Program-made: the position numbers and the translations under genes
Assembly: GCA_002441525.1 (NCBI GenBank)
Contig: DJWH01000101.1
Span: forward strand, 22,396-45,594
DNA: 23,199 bases
Source: Acholeplasmataceae bacterium UBA6235
GTDB taxonomy: Bacteria > Bacillota_I > Bacilli_A > Acholeplasmatales > UBA5453
Reading direction: 5' to 3'
Notes under the pieces: generated by a model
What the model was told of the DNA's origin: nothing
The model's input: only the letters and a program-made list of their open reading frames with translations
Database searches by the model: none
Shown here: piece after piece, positions 8,603-16,265 of the stretch
How positions within the stretch are numbered: position 1 is the first letter of the stretch
Layout of the letters: every line of letters begins with the position of its first letter

Positions 8603-9271
8603 ATGTTTAAAATACTATTGGTCGAAGATGAACAATTCATCCGTACATTGATTAAGACCTATTTAAATAAACAAGGCTATCATGTGATTGAAGCCGAAGA
8701 TGGTAAATCCGGTTTTGATGTTTTTTCAAATCAGCATGTAGACCTGATCATCACCGATTTGATGATGCCAAAAAAAGACGGGTATGATTTGACTCAACAA
8801 ATTAGACAATCATCTAAAGACATACCCATTCTTATTATGACAGCATTAGATGCCTTTCAAGACAAAGAAAAAGGGTTCGAAACTGGCGCTGATGATTATA
8901 TGACGAAACCCGTCAATCTGCCAGAAATGCACTTAAGAATTAAGGCGTTGTTGAGACGATATCAAGTGACCAAAGATCACCAAATCGAATTGGAACATCT
9001 GAAGTTAGACTTTCTTACCTTCAGTTGTTCTATCGATGGAAACAATATTAGTTTAACCAAAAAAGAGTTCATGTTGTTGTTTAAATTATTATCGAATCCG
9101 AACATCATTTTTACCCGAGAACAATTGATGAATGAGATATGGGGATTTGACTCCGATAGTTACGACAGAACTGTGGATACCCACATCAAACGGCTAAGAG
9201 AAATGGTGATGTCTTCAGATTTTGAAATTCAAACCGTACGTGGTTTAGGATATAAGGCGGTAATCAAATGA
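8603..9271 (+). CDS. OmpR/PhoB-family response regulator
   Basis: AAAGGAGG at 8586-8593 points to ATG 8603 rather than ATG 8579, giving 222 residues. The receiver domain has acidic pair Glu8-Asp9, phospho-acceptor Asp52 in TDLMMP, switch Thr80 and Lys102 in DDYMTKP. The C-terminal winged-helix domain (about 128-222) has the usual LTKKEFMLL, REQLMNEIWG, RTVDTHIKRLR and VRGLGYK elements. It should bind tandem DNA repeats when phosphorylated. Its stop overlaps the kinase start (ATGA). The direct repeat at 6154-6170 is a candidate target. Confidence 0.95.
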   Translation: MFKILLVEDEQFIRTLIKTYLNKQGYHVIEAEDGKSGFDVFSNQHVDLIITDLMMPKKDGYDLTQQIRQSSKDIPILIMTALDAFQDKEKGFETGADDYMTKPVNLPEMHLRIKALLRRYQVTKDHQIELEHLKLDFLTFSCSIDGNNISLTKKEFMLLFKLLSNPNIIFTREQLMNEIWGFDSDSYDRTVDTHIKRLREMVMSSDFEIQTVRGLGYKAVIK

Positions 9272-10296
9272 AACGAATCTCATTAAAGATCATTATGGTG
9301 GTTATCATTGTTTTTATTGTATCTACAATCATTCCCCGATTTATTGTCAGTCTATTTGAAACATTTCCAGAAAGAGAATTATTCATCTCGAACTTATTCT
9401 TTTTCGGCATGTTATTTAGTGTTGCTCTAGCTTTGATTTTATCTACACTTATTATAAATAGTATGATTGTTAAGCGGATAAAAAACATCAACTCTGCAAC
9501 TGAAAAAGTAACCAATGGCGATTATAACATTATGATCGATGTTCATGGAAAAGATGAACTATCTCAGTTGAGTCAACGATTCAATAAGATGGTTCAGGCA
9601 CTTAATTCTAATGAATATTTAAATAAATCATTTGTAAGAAATTTTTCTCATGAGCTGAAAACCCCTTTAGCAGCGATTAAAGGGTACGCAGATATGATGA
9701 TTGATGACACTAATGAGTCTTCTGAAATGCGTGAATACGCAATCATTATTTCTGACCAAGCCCAGAGGTTATCCAACTTGACACAGCACTTGTTACAATT
9801 ATCTTTGTTAGATTCAGATGAGATTACACCACAAAATGATTGCTTTAATTTGGCTGAACAAATTCGCAACGTCATTCAACTGCTTCAACTAGAGTGGGAA
9901 AATAAAAAAATACATCTAGAATTAAACTTGATTGATAAAACGATAACTTCGAATAAAGCCTTATTGTACCAAGTATGGAAAAATCTAGTTGAGAATGCAG
10001 TTAAATTCACACCAAATGGAGGACATATTATCGTCCAAATGGAATATTCAGATGATAACCTCATCGTTCAAGTACAGAACGATGGTGTTCTAGTTTTGAA
10101 TCAAGATATCGATCATTTAACAGAGATTTTTTATGTTACAAATCCTGTCCATAAACAAAATGGAAGTGGTATAGGATTGTCTATTGTGAAACGTATCATC
10201 CATAAATTAGGTGGAACCATCTCATTTAATACGAATGAGAAAGACACCTTTGAGACAACAATAACCTTACCATTAAAACCCACTCAAAATGGATAA
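9268..10296 (+). CDS. Sensor histidine kinase with two TMs and a very short external loop
   Basis: 342 residues. TM1 (about 7-28) and TM2 (about 41-64) are separated by only about a dozen residues, so there is no extracellular sensor domain. A HAMP linker follows (about 65-115), then HisKA with His128 in FSHELKTPLAAIKGY and HATPase with N-box Asn243 (NLVENAVKF) and G-box GSGIGLSIV. The D-box is somewhat degenerate (NDGVLV). Four-nt overlap with the regulator gene shows they are a pair. Short-loop kinases next to FtsX-type ABC transporters often sense the transporter or the membrane itself; that this one does is inference. Confidence 0.93.
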   Translation: MKRISLKIIMVVIIVFIVSTIIPRFIVSLFETFPERELFISNLFFFGMLFSVALALILSTLIINSMIVKRIKNINSATEKVTNGDYNIMIDVHGKDELSQLSQRFNKMVQALNSNEYLNKSFVRNFSHELKTPLAAIKGYADMMIDDTNESSEMREYAIIISDQAQRLSNLTQHLLQLSLLDSDEITPQNDCFNLAEQIRNVIQLLQLEWENKKIHLELNLIDKTITSNKALLYQVWKNLVENAVKFTPNGGHIIVQMEYSDDNLIVQVQNDGVLVLNQDIDHLTEIFYVTNPVHKQNGSGIGLSIVKRIIHKLGGTISFNTNEKDTFETTITLPLKPTQNG

Positions 10297-10305
10297 TAAT
10301 TACCT

Positions 10306-10343
10306 TAATAAACTGCTGATCCGATTAGTGGTTTATTATTTTT
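10306..10343 (+). terminator. Rho-independent terminator after the two-component genes
   Basis: Outer stem TAATAAAC / GTTTATTA, inner CTGAT / ATTAG with a wobble pair, then TTTTTAA. Confidence 0.75.
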
Positions 10344-10360
10344 AATGGTGAAGACTGGTT

Positions 10361-10406
10361 TGGATAGGAAGCCCCCACTTCTGTAAGTGGTGGGTAGTTC
10401 ACCACT
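10361..10406 (+). repeat. Imperfect hairpin resembling an IS200/IS605 right end (solo remnant)
   Basis: CCC-CCACTT (10372-10380), loop CTGT, AAGTGG (10385-10390), one bulged T, then GGG, followed by TAGTTCACC. A bulged-T hairpin with this flavour is typical of IS200/IS605 (TnpA/TnpB) element ends and of the 3' end of their guide RNAs. An alternative stem AGTGGTG (10386-10392) / CACCACT (10400-10406) is mutually exclusive with the first. No tnpA or tnpB gene is nearby. The family match is from memory and was not searched. Confidence 0.4.
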
Positions 10407-10469
10407 CAATGCGTTGAAGGTAAAATACAACTCGACAAAATCGGTCAAGTATTCATAAAAGGATTTACA

Positions 10470-10475
10470 TATAAT
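10470..10475 (+). promoter_or_regulatory. -10 box (TATAAT) for the AraC-type regulator
   Basis: Consensus TATAAT 15 bp before ATG 10491; no clear -35. The leader would be very short. Confidence 0.4.
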
Positions 10476-10490
10476 AAAGTCGGTGATGAC

Positions 10491-11387
10491 ATGGATGATC
10501 AAATGAGAGAGATTGCGAAACTACAAAAGTATATTGAAGCACACCTTTTGGATGAGATTACGTTGCTAGAGCTCGCAAAAGTATCTGACTATTCGCCTTG
10601 GTATGTGGATAAATTGTTTAGAAAGCACTTGAATAAAACCCCGATGCAATACATCAAAGAAAGACGATTGACGCTGGCTGCACTGAAACTTAGAGATGAA
10701 AACATCAAAGTTTTAGAGGTTGCACTTGAGTTTTTATTCGATTCACATGAAGGTTTCACACGGGCGTTTTCAAAACAGTTTGGGGTCAGTCCCTATCGTT
10801 ATAAGAAAGATACCCCCGCAATCCAACTATTCTTACCATACATCCTGTCCGACTACCAATCATTCTTACAAAGGAGAAAAACACCGATGAACTATCAAGC
10901 CGTACCGATTTTTACCCAAGTCATTGAAAGACCTGAAAGACAATTGATCGTCAGAAGAGGGATCAAAGCTGAACACTACTTTGCTTATTGTGAAGAAGTA
11001 GGTTGTGATATTTGGGGCATCCTAACTTCAATCAAAGAAGCCCTTTATGAACCTGTAGGTTTATGGTTACCCAAAAAATTAAAAGCAGGCAAATCTACTT
11101 ATGTTCAAGGCGTTGAAGTACCGATGACGTTCAACAAACCCATCCCGGAAGATTTTGAAATCATAACGTTAGAACCACAACTCTATATGGTTTTTCAAGG
11201 ACCTAAATATGAAGATGCACAATTTATGGAAGCCATAGACGCCTTCAATCAAGCGTTAAAGACATTTGACCCAACGTTATATGGCTATGAATTCGATTTA
11301 GAAAACGCCCCAGTATTTCAACTAGAACCCCGCGGTGAACGCGGTTATATTGAAGCGAAACCCATTCGAAAAATAAACCTCAAATAG
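10491..11387 (+). CDS. AraC-family regulator with C-terminal GyrI-like effector domain
   Basis: 298 residues. The first ~105 form an AraC-type double helix-turn-helix: TLLELAKVSDYSPWYVDKLF then the second helix pair ending in FTRAFSKQFGVSPYRYKK. From about 130 the GyrI-like/effector-binding fold follows (VIERPERQLIVRRG, VGLWLPKKL, GVEVP, GYEFDLENAPVFQLEP). This order is found in regulators such as Rob and in multidrug-responsive AraC proteins, which bind small hydrophobic ligands at the C-terminal domain. ATG 10491 has a GGTGATG element close by; ATG 10503 is an alternative. It is a stand-alone gene; the target is unknown. Confidence 0.9.
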   Translation: MDDQMREIAKLQKYIEAHLLDEITLLELAKVSDYSPWYVDKLFRKHLNKTPMQYIKERRLTLAALKLRDENIKVLEVALEFLFDSHEGFTRAFSKQFGVSPYRYKKDTPAIQLFLPYILSDYQSFLQRRKTPMNYQAVPIFTQVIERPERQLIVRRGIKAEHYFAYCEEVGCDIWGILTSIKEALYEPVGLWLPKKLKAGKSTYVQGVEVPMTFNKPIPEDFEIITLEPQLYMVFQGPKYEDAQFMEAIDAFNQALKTFDPTLYGYEFDLENAPVFQLEPRGERGYIEAKPIRKINLK

Positions 11388-11400
11388 ACCACCGTTTTCA

Positions 11401-11428
11401 TTGACATTTGGATGGGTTATGATAGAAT
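11401..11428 (+). promoter_or_regulatory. Strong promoter upstream of the Mn2+ riboswitch
   Basis: Perfect -35 TTGACA (11401-11406), 16-bp spacer, TAGAAT (11423-11428), with TGA directly before it giving an extended -10. Confidence 0.8.
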
Positions 11429-11436
11429 AAGCATCG

Positions 11437-11522
11437 AAGGGGAGTAGTTTCCCAAGAATCCATCGTCAGGACGGTTATATCTTAACCCGGTGCATTCCAA
11501 GCTTAGCTTGTAACAAGACCTT
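11437..11522 (+). promoter_or_regulatory. yybP-ykoY (manganese) riboswitch aptamer
   Basis: The leader shows the family's landmarks: GGGGAGTAG at 11439-11447, an internal hairpin around ATCGTCAGGACGGTTAT, the ACCCGGTGCA segment (11485-11494), a CAAGCTTAGCTTG hairpin (11498-11510) and the closing ACAAGACCTT (11513-11522). AAGG at 11437-11440 pairs with CCTT at 11519-11522 to close P1. This class senses Mn2+ and controls metal exporters. The same CCTT is needed by the terminator that follows, so ligand-stabilised P1 should block termination (an ON switch). Confidence 0.85.
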
Positions 11523-11553
11523 CAAGACTTTTTGTCTTGGGGGTTTTTCTTTT
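11519..11553 (+). terminator. Expression-platform terminator of the riboswitch
   Basis: CCTTCAAGAC (11519-11528) pairs with GTCTTGGGGG (11534-11543), two G-U pairs allowed, TTTTT loop, then TTTTTCTTTT. Its left arm overlaps the aptamer's P1. Confidence 0.85.
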
Positions 11554-11582
11554 CCCAAGACACCTTATGAAAGGAGACGTCC

Positions 11583-12575
11583 ATGGAACACGTCATCAAT
11601 ATTTTACTGCTTTTGATTGGGTTTGTTTTTCTTGTGAAAGGTGCTGATTTTTTTGTTGCTTCATCCGCATCGATTGCGAAACGTTTTAAAATTTCTTCTT
11701 TAGTCATCGGGTTGACTTTGGTTGCGTTCGGTACCTCATTACCGGAACTCGCAGTCAGTTTTATTGCTTCACTTACGGTTGCCCCAGGACAAACAGCGGA
11801 TATCGCGATGGGGAATGTCATTGGGTCTAATATCGTCAATATTACCCTCATTCTAGGTTTAACCGCGATTGCTAGACCGGTGAATGTATCGAAAACCATG
11901 CATAAAAAGGAATTTCCTTATTTGGTTTTCGCATCCCTTCTCATTGCGTTATTTGCGTTTGCTTTCCAAGCCGATGCGTTGATTGTTTGGTGGGAAGCAC
12001 TCATGTTATTGGTGGTATTCGTAGGTTATATCTATCTCATGCTTAAGACCTCTAAAGAAGCTGAATCTAATGAAGACTATGTAATCATGGATATGAAAAA
12101 GTCCATCCTATGGGTAGTACTAGGACTTTTAGGTGTCACTGCAGGTGGATGGATGGTCACCAAGGGTGCTGAAAACATCGCGGTGGATGTATTAGTCAGT
12201 TTATTTAACATGACTTCAACCAAAGCAGTCACTTTAGTAGGCTTGTCGATTGTGGCAGTAGGCACATCGTTACCGGAAATGGTCACCTCAATCGTGGCTG
12301 CTAAAAAGGGTGAAAATGAGATTGCTTTTGGTAACCTAGTTGGCTCTAATATTTTCAATATATTATTCATCCTAGGGTTATCAGGTGTTGTAACACCTTT
12401 AGGGATCAACGGTGACGTGCTCATCGACATTCTAATTATGATTGGTGTCACTGTGTTTGCTTTAGGTGCTGCAATCACGTTTGGCAAGGTATCTAAAAAA
12501 GAAGGATTCGCTTTGGTATTCATCTATGCAGCTTATCTAGTTTACATCGTATTAAGAGCTTTATCCATTTTTTAA
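11583..12575 (+). CDS. CaCA-family cation exchanger (Ca2+/Na+ antiporter type, YrbG-like)
   Basis: 330 residues, about ten hydrophobic segments in two homologous halves. Each half has the alpha-repeat signatures: FGTSLPELAVSF (50-60) with GNVIGSN (77-83), and GTSLPEM (227-233) with GNLVGSN (250-256). The acidic Glu in each GTSLPE motif is the cation site of Na+/Ca2+ exchangers. It sits in the cytoplasmic membrane and expels divalent cations. ATG 11583 follows AAGGAG (11571-11576) at 6 nt. Placement behind a yybP-ykoY leader indicates induction by Mn2+, so Mn2+ export, perhaps besides Ca2+, is the likely job; that part is inference. Terminated by its own hairpin. Confidence 0.92.
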   Translation: MEHVINILLLLIGFVFLVKGADFFVASSASIAKRFKISSLVIGLTLVAFGTSLPELAVSFIASLTVAPGQTADIAMGNVIGSNIVNITLILGLTAIARPVNVSKTMHKKEFPYLVFASLLIALFAFAFQADALIVWWEALMLLVVFVGYIYLMLKTSKEAESNEDYVIMDMKKSILWVVLGLLGVTAGGWMVTKGAENIAVDVLVSLFNMTSTKAVTLVGLSIVAVGTSLPEMVTSIVAAKKGENEIAFGNLVGSNIFNILFILGLSGVVTPLGINGDVLIDILIMIGVTVFALGAAITFGKVSKKEGFALVFIYAAYLVYIVLRALSIF

Positions 12576-12583
12576 TAATTGTA

Positions 12584-12612
12584 GACCATCGATAAAAAGA
12601 TGGTCTTTTTCT
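12584..12612 (+). terminator. Rho-independent terminator after the CaCA exchanger
   Basis: GACCATC / GATGGTC stem, 8-nt loop, TTTTTCTT tail. Confidence 0.88.
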
Positions 12613-12619
12613 TAATCTA

Positions 12620-12628
12620 TGATATAGT
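12620..12628 (+). promoter_or_regulatory. Extended -10 promoter of the SRPBCC-GNAT operon
   Basis: TGA-TATAGT, 17 bp before ATG 12646. No -35; the region at -35 is the preceding terminator. Confidence 0.5.
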
Positions 12629-12645
12629 AAACTTGAGGTGATATC

Positions 12646-13065
12646 ATGCAATACCAAGTTCAAACTACCTTCAATCAACACATAGACAAGGTGATTCATG
12701 GCTTCATCGATATCGTAATGATGAAGCTCTGGCAACCCCATTTAATCGACATTGAAACCGTCAAAGGGGTATGGCCAAAAGCAGGTTTTGAAGGGTTTCT
12801 AATTTATGATGTAACGGGTGTTAAGTCAAAGATGTCCGTGAAAGTACTCGAAAATGAGTTACCATATAAACTCGTTTTTGTCTATGAAGTACCTGGCGTA
12901 TATAACCGCTGTGACTATCATTTCAAAGACTTAGGTCAACAAACCGATTATCAAATGGATGTCATTTTTACTTTTGAAGATGGTATTGAACGACCTGAAG
13001 CGCTGTTTAAAGGGGAAACCACGCGAATCATGACTGTGTTTAAAACGTTTATCGAAGGACTATGA
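12646..13065 (+). CDS. SRPBCC/START-like small ligand-binding-fold protein
   Basis: 139 residues with the order beta strand, helices, long antiparallel sheet, C-terminal helix expected for the SRPBCC (polyketide-cyclase/START-like) superfamily: YQVQTTFNQHIDKVIHGFID at the start, then strands around FEGFLIYDV, MSVKVLEN, KLVFVYEVPG, DYQMDVIFTFED and a final helix. No catalytic motif is seen; proteins of this kind bind hydrophobic ligands or act as stress proteins. GAGGTGA lies directly before the ATG. The next gene begins 1 bp after the stop, so both are one operon. Family assignment rests on pattern only. Confidence 0.75.
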   Translation: MQYQVQTTFNQHIDKVIHGFIDIVMMKLWQPHLIDIETVKGVWPKAGFEGFLIYDVTGVKSKMSVKVLENELPYKLVFVYEVPGVYNRCDYHFKDLGQQTDYQMDVIFTFEDGIERPEALFKGETTRIMTVFKTFIEGL

Positions 13066-13066
13066 T

Positions 13067-13429
13067 ATGGTTTTAGTACATTATAACTATACCTATGAAG
13101 ATGCGTTATTCGATCTGATTGAAAGTGACCCTGAATGGGTAGAATACATCGAACATAGAAATCAATACCGTTTAGCGATTGAAAGTTCAACGGTTTATGT
13201 GTTGATGGATGAATCCGTATGTATTGGTTTCATCCGAGGTAGAGATGACAGTGGTTTTGGGTTTTATATCTATGATTTGTTGGTAAGAAAAAGCCACCGT
13301 GGACATAGGTATGGTAAAAAACTCATTGATCATCTAAAATCCATTTATCAACCCGTATTTGTGATGTCGGATGTCGATCCTTACTATGAAAAGATTGGCA
13401 TGAAAAAAATTGGCTCTATTTTTGAATAA
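13067..13429 (+). CDS. GNAT-family N-acetyltransferase
   Basis: 120 residues. The acetyl-CoA binding motif A is clear: YDLLVRKSHRGHRYGKKLID, with the R-G-H-R-Y-G pyrophosphate loop (Q/RxxGxG/A type), followed by the strand VFVMSDVDPYYEKIGMKKIG, where the YYEKIGM segment matches the usual YxxxGF acceptor-side motif. The protein is short for a GNAT (usual 140-180) and lacks some of the N-terminal part. The start is ATG 13067, 1 bp after the stop of the SRPBCC-like gene. Substrate unknown. Confidence 0.85.
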   Translation: MVLVHYNYTYEDALFDLIESDPEWVEYIEHRNQYRLAIESSTVYVLMDESVCIGFIRGRDDSGFGFYIYDLLVRKSHRGHRYGKKLIDHLKSIYQPVFVMSDVDPYYEKIGMKKIGSIFE

Positions 13430-13457
13430 AATCACCAAAACGGTGATTTTTTCTTTT
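13428..13457 (+). terminator. Rho-independent terminator after the GNAT gene
   Basis: AAAATCACC / GGTGATTTT stem with an AAAAC loop and T-rich tail, starting within the stop codon. Confidence 0.88.
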
Positions 13458-13487
13458 TAAGGGGTTTAATCTATCTTTTATTTCCTT

Positions 13488-13493
13488 TATAAT
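13488..13493 (+). promoter_or_regulatory. -10 box (TATAAT) of the PLP lyase gene
   Basis: Consensus TATAAT 31 bp before ATG 13524; -35 weak (TTTAAT at 13465-13470, 17-bp spacing). Confidence 0.5.
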
Positions 13494-13523
13494 AAACATA
13501 GAAACCTTAGAGGTATATCAACT

Positions 13524-14690
13524 ATGAACGCATTTAAATCGCTTGATCGCAGTTACACCAATGCTCGAAAATGGGACTTAGAAAGAGGTCCTTTTGAGGA
13601 TGATTTTTTACCTTTTTCTATCGCAGATTCAGACTATAAGTCACCAAAACCCATCATTGACGCGTTAAAAAAGCGCGTTGAACACGGGGCTTTTGGTTAT
13701 AACTATATCGATGAATCTTATGAAAAAGCCGTCGCAAATTGGTTTTTTCGAAGATACCATTTTACGGTTCAAAAAGGCGAATTCTTTCCTGCACCAGGCG
13801 TGGTTGCTGCGCTGTATTTAGCTGTTAAAGGCTTAACTCGAAAACAGGATAAGGTCGTTATTCAAACCCCAGTTTATCCAAGATTTTTCGATGTCATCCA
13901 CGACAACCACCGCGAACTCATCGATAATAAGCTAGTGAATATCAATGGTCACTACACAATGGATTTCTTTGGCTTAGAAGAAGCTTTCAAACAAGGTGCG
14001 AAAATGTTTATCTTGTGTAACCCTCACAACCCAGTGGGACGTGTGTGGACCAAACATGAAATCGAACAAGTCGTGAATCTATGTAAGAAATACAAAGTGA
14101 TTTTAGTTTCGGATGAAATTCACGCTGACATTATCCTTAAAGGACATGAATTCACATCGCTTGGACATTATTTGGATGAGTATGATCAACTCATGGTGTG
14201 CACTTCTCCCAATAAAACCTTCAATATTGCAGGATTACATTTATCGAATATCGTAATTAGAAATCCAAAGATGAGAGAAGCCATTCATCATGAATTGCGT
14301 GTCTCCCATAACTGTACACCAAACCTATTCGCAACCCTTGCTTGTCAAGTTGCATATACGGAATGTGATGACTGGGTCGATGCTCAAAATAAACACATAG
14401 AACAAAACTTCAAACGGTTATATGCATTCTTTAAAGAACATGTACCACAAATAAAAATCACAAAAGCTGAAGGTACTTATTTGGCTTGGATAGACTTATC
14501 CTTTTTGAAGAAAGATTCCAGCTATATCACCAAGAAAGTCATGGACTATGGTATCACTTTATCCGATGGGAATAAGTTTGACCCAGATTTAAAAGATTTT
14601 GTACGTATGAATTTGGCTTGTTCCAAAGACCAACTACAAGCCGGTCTTGAACGCTTCTTAAATTTTATACTAGATGAACTCCAAGCGTAA
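13524..14690 (+). CDS. MalY/PatB-type PLP-dependent cystathionine beta-lyase / aminotransferase
   Basis: 388 residues, fold type I aminotransferase. Visible: N-terminal KWD (16-18) and FSIADSDYKSP, the MalY/PatB signature area; GYNY (58-61); CNPHNPVGR (165-173); DEIHADI (197-203), where Asp197 binds the pyridine nitrogen; and the Schiff-base lysine Lys231 in SPNKTFNIAGL. MalY/PatB members cleave cystathionine or cysteine to pyruvate, ammonia and a thiol; some also regulate. The enzyme is cytosolic. ATG 13524 follows TAGAGGTA at about 8-9 nt. It has its own promoter and a terminator that overlaps its stop. Physiological substrate (cystathionine or cysteine) not determined. Confidence 0.9.
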   Translation: MNAFKSLDRSYTNARKWDLERGPFEDDFLPFSIADSDYKSPKPIIDALKKRVEHGAFGYNYIDESYEKAVANWFFRRYHFTVQKGEFFPAPGVVAALYLAVKGLTRKQDKVVIQTPVYPRFFDVIHDNHRELIDNKLVNINGHYTMDFFGLEEAFKQGAKMFILCNPHNPVGRVWTKHEIEQVVNLCKKYKVILVSDEIHADIILKGHEFTSLGHYLDEYDQLMVCTSPNKTFNIAGLHLSNIVIRNPKMREAIHHELRVSHNCTPNLFATLACQVAYTECDDWVDAQNKHIEQNFKRLYAFFKEHVPQIKITKAEGTYLAWIDLSFLKKDSSYITKKVMDYGITLSDGNKFDPDLKDFVRMNLACSKDQLQAGLERFLNFILDELQA

Positions 14691-14708
14691 AAATCGCTTG
14701 GTTTTTTT
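14681..14708 (+). terminator. Rho-independent terminator overlapping the lyase stop codon
   Basis: CCAAGCG (14681-14687) / CGCTTGG (14695-14701) then seven Ts; the left arm lies in the last codons of the gene. Confidence 0.9.
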
Positions 14709-14722
14709 CTATATAATTTATG

Positions 14723-14731
14723 TGATACAAT
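14723..14731 (+). promoter_or_regulatory. Extended -10 promoter of the amidohydrolase gene
   Basis: TGA-TACAAT, 20 bp before ATG 14751. The -35 position falls in the preceding T-run. Confidence 0.5.
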
Positions 14732-14750
14732 CAACTTAAAGAGGTGACTT

Positions 14751-16211
14751 ATGAAACTTTGGAAAAATGGGGTTATCCATACGCTTACAAATGAATCAAA
14801 TGTTGTCAACATACTCACACATGAAGGGCTCATTGTTGGATTGAATGTGGATGAAAAAGAACCATATGATGAAGTGATTGACTTGAAAGGTCATCACCTT
14901 TACCCTGGTTTTGTGGATGCACACCTTCACTTGATTGGCTATGGTCAATTTTTAAATCGTTTAGACTTAACTCATATTCAAGCCAAAGATCAGGTTTTAG
15001 ACAAACTCAAACAACAACATATTTATGGTCATTTAATCGTGGATGGTTATCATGAATATGTGGGTATTACCAAACATAACTTAGATGGTATTAACGATCA
15101 AAAACCAATCATCTTAAGACACCATGACTTTCACGCCGTTACAGTTAACTCTGTGGTATTGAATCAACTCAAGAAAGAAAGTAACACAGGTATTCTTAGA
15201 GAAGAAGATGCTCAAGCGGTGATCAAACACTATACGAAAGTCGATAACGACACCTTAGAATCTTATCTTGAGACCGCATTAAAATCACTCTATCGATTCG
15301 GTATCACAGGGGGTCACAGTGATGATTTGTTCTATTTTAACGGTTATCAAGATACGCTACAAGTCTTCATAAATGTCTTGAAAAAGATGTCATTTCGAAC
15401 ACATTTATTGGTTCATCATGAAGTCCTTGACGACTACATAGCCTCACCTTATTTCAATCATTACAGTGATTTTTTAGAGCTTAAAGGCATCAAAGTATTC
15501 TATGACGGCACCATGTCATCGAAGACGGCTTTGATGTGGCATGGTTATCAAAATGAAACTTCGAATGGCCTTAGAACCACTCCAAATTTCATCGAAATTG
15601 TTCAAAAAGTAAGACAATTTGGTCTGACTTTAGCCATCCATGTGATTGGGGACCAAGGGTTAGATGAACTCGTCGATATTTTAAAGAAATTTCCACCCAA
15701 AGAAAATCAAAAAGACCGTATCATTCACGCCCCATGGGTATCAGAATATGGCATAAATACGCTAAAATCCATGCCTGTTACGATTGACATACAACCACAG
15801 TTTTTATCAAGTGATTTCCCTGAAGCGTGCAATATTTTCAAACAATTACCACCGTATGTTTTTCCGTGGAAAACCATGTTGAAAAATGGATTAACCCTCT
15901 CTTTTAGCAGTGACGCACCGGTAGAGACACCTAACCCACTCTTAGGAATCTTAGACGCTACAGAACGGGTTGCGAAAGACGGAAAAATATACCAACCCGA
16001 AGAACGCATTTCTAGGATGGATGCGATCAAAGGTTATACGATATACGCGAACGCTCAAAACAAACTACAAAACAGGGGTTCAATTGATATTGGTCAAGTC
16101 GCGGACTTTACCATTTTCACATTCGATTTAGAAACCATCGAATCTAGTAGACTAAAAGAGCCTTTGGTTGAAATGACAGTTATCAACGAACACATCGTCT
16201 ATCAAAAATAG
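14751..16211 (+). CDS. YtcJ-like metal-dependent amidohydrolase (Amidohydro_3)
   Basis: 486 residues. Metal-site residues of the amidohydrolase superfamily are in place: HxH in PGFVDAHLHL (His58, His60), His297 in AIHVIGDQ, His326 in RIIHAP and Asp388 in SFSSDAPVETPNPL. The DGTMSSKTA segment (252-260) corresponds to the DGSLGSRTA stretch of YtcJ-type enzymes. These hydrolyse C-N bonds in amides or cyclic substrates; the natural substrate of the family is mostly unknown. The protein is cytosolic. ATG 14751 follows GAGGTGA at 14741-14747. Only a weak link to neighbours; it is monocistronic with a terminator at its stop. Confidence 0.9.
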   Translation: MKLWKNGVIHTLTNESNVVNILTHEGLIVGLNVDEKEPYDEVIDLKGHHLYPGFVDAHLHLIGYGQFLNRLDLTHIQAKDQVLDKLKQQHIYGHLIVDGYHEYVGITKHNLDGINDQKPIILRHHDFHAVTVNSVVLNQLKKESNTGILREEDAQAVIKHYTKVDNDTLESYLETALKSLYRFGITGGHSDDLFYFNGYQDTLQVFINVLKKMSFRTHLLVHHEVLDDYIASPYFNHYSDFLELKGIKVFYDGTMSSKTALMWHGYQNETSNGLRTTPNFIEIVQKVRQFGLTLAIHVIGDQGLDELVDILKKFPPKENQKDRIIHAPWVSEYGINTLKSMPVTIDIQPQFLSSDFPEACNIFKQLPPYVFPWKTMLKNGLTLSFSSDAPVETPNPLLGILDATERVAKDGKIYQPEERISRMDAIKGYTIYANAQNKLQNRGSIDIGQVADFTIFTFDLETIESSRLKEPLVEMTVINEHIVYQK

Positions 16212-16228
16212 ACTGTGTGTTTTTCTTT
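16191..16228 (+). terminator. Rho-independent terminator overlapping the amidohydrolase stop
   Basis: CACA..GTCTA (16191-16201) pairs with TAGAC..TGTG (16209-16219) around a 7-nt loop, with a 2-nt internal mismatch, then TTTTTCTTTT. Confidence 0.75.
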
Positions 16229-16238
16229 TCTGTGTGAA

Positions 16239-16265
16239 TTGGCACTTAATACTTGACATTGCCAA
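16239..16265 (+). promoter_or_regulatory. CIRCE-like operator at htpG
   Basis: TTGGCACTT, 9-nt spacer, CATTGCCAA: same 9-9-9 geometry as CIRCE (TTAGCACTC-N9-GAGTGCTAA), matching 7 of 9 and 6 of 9 positions. It covers the -35 box of htpG. HrcA binding is inferred. Confidence 0.5.

Noticed and set aside
12077..12523. 148-codon minus-strand open frame inside the CaCA exchanger gene
   Set aside because: Shadow of a biased-codon membrane protein gene; the + strand frame has all family motifs.
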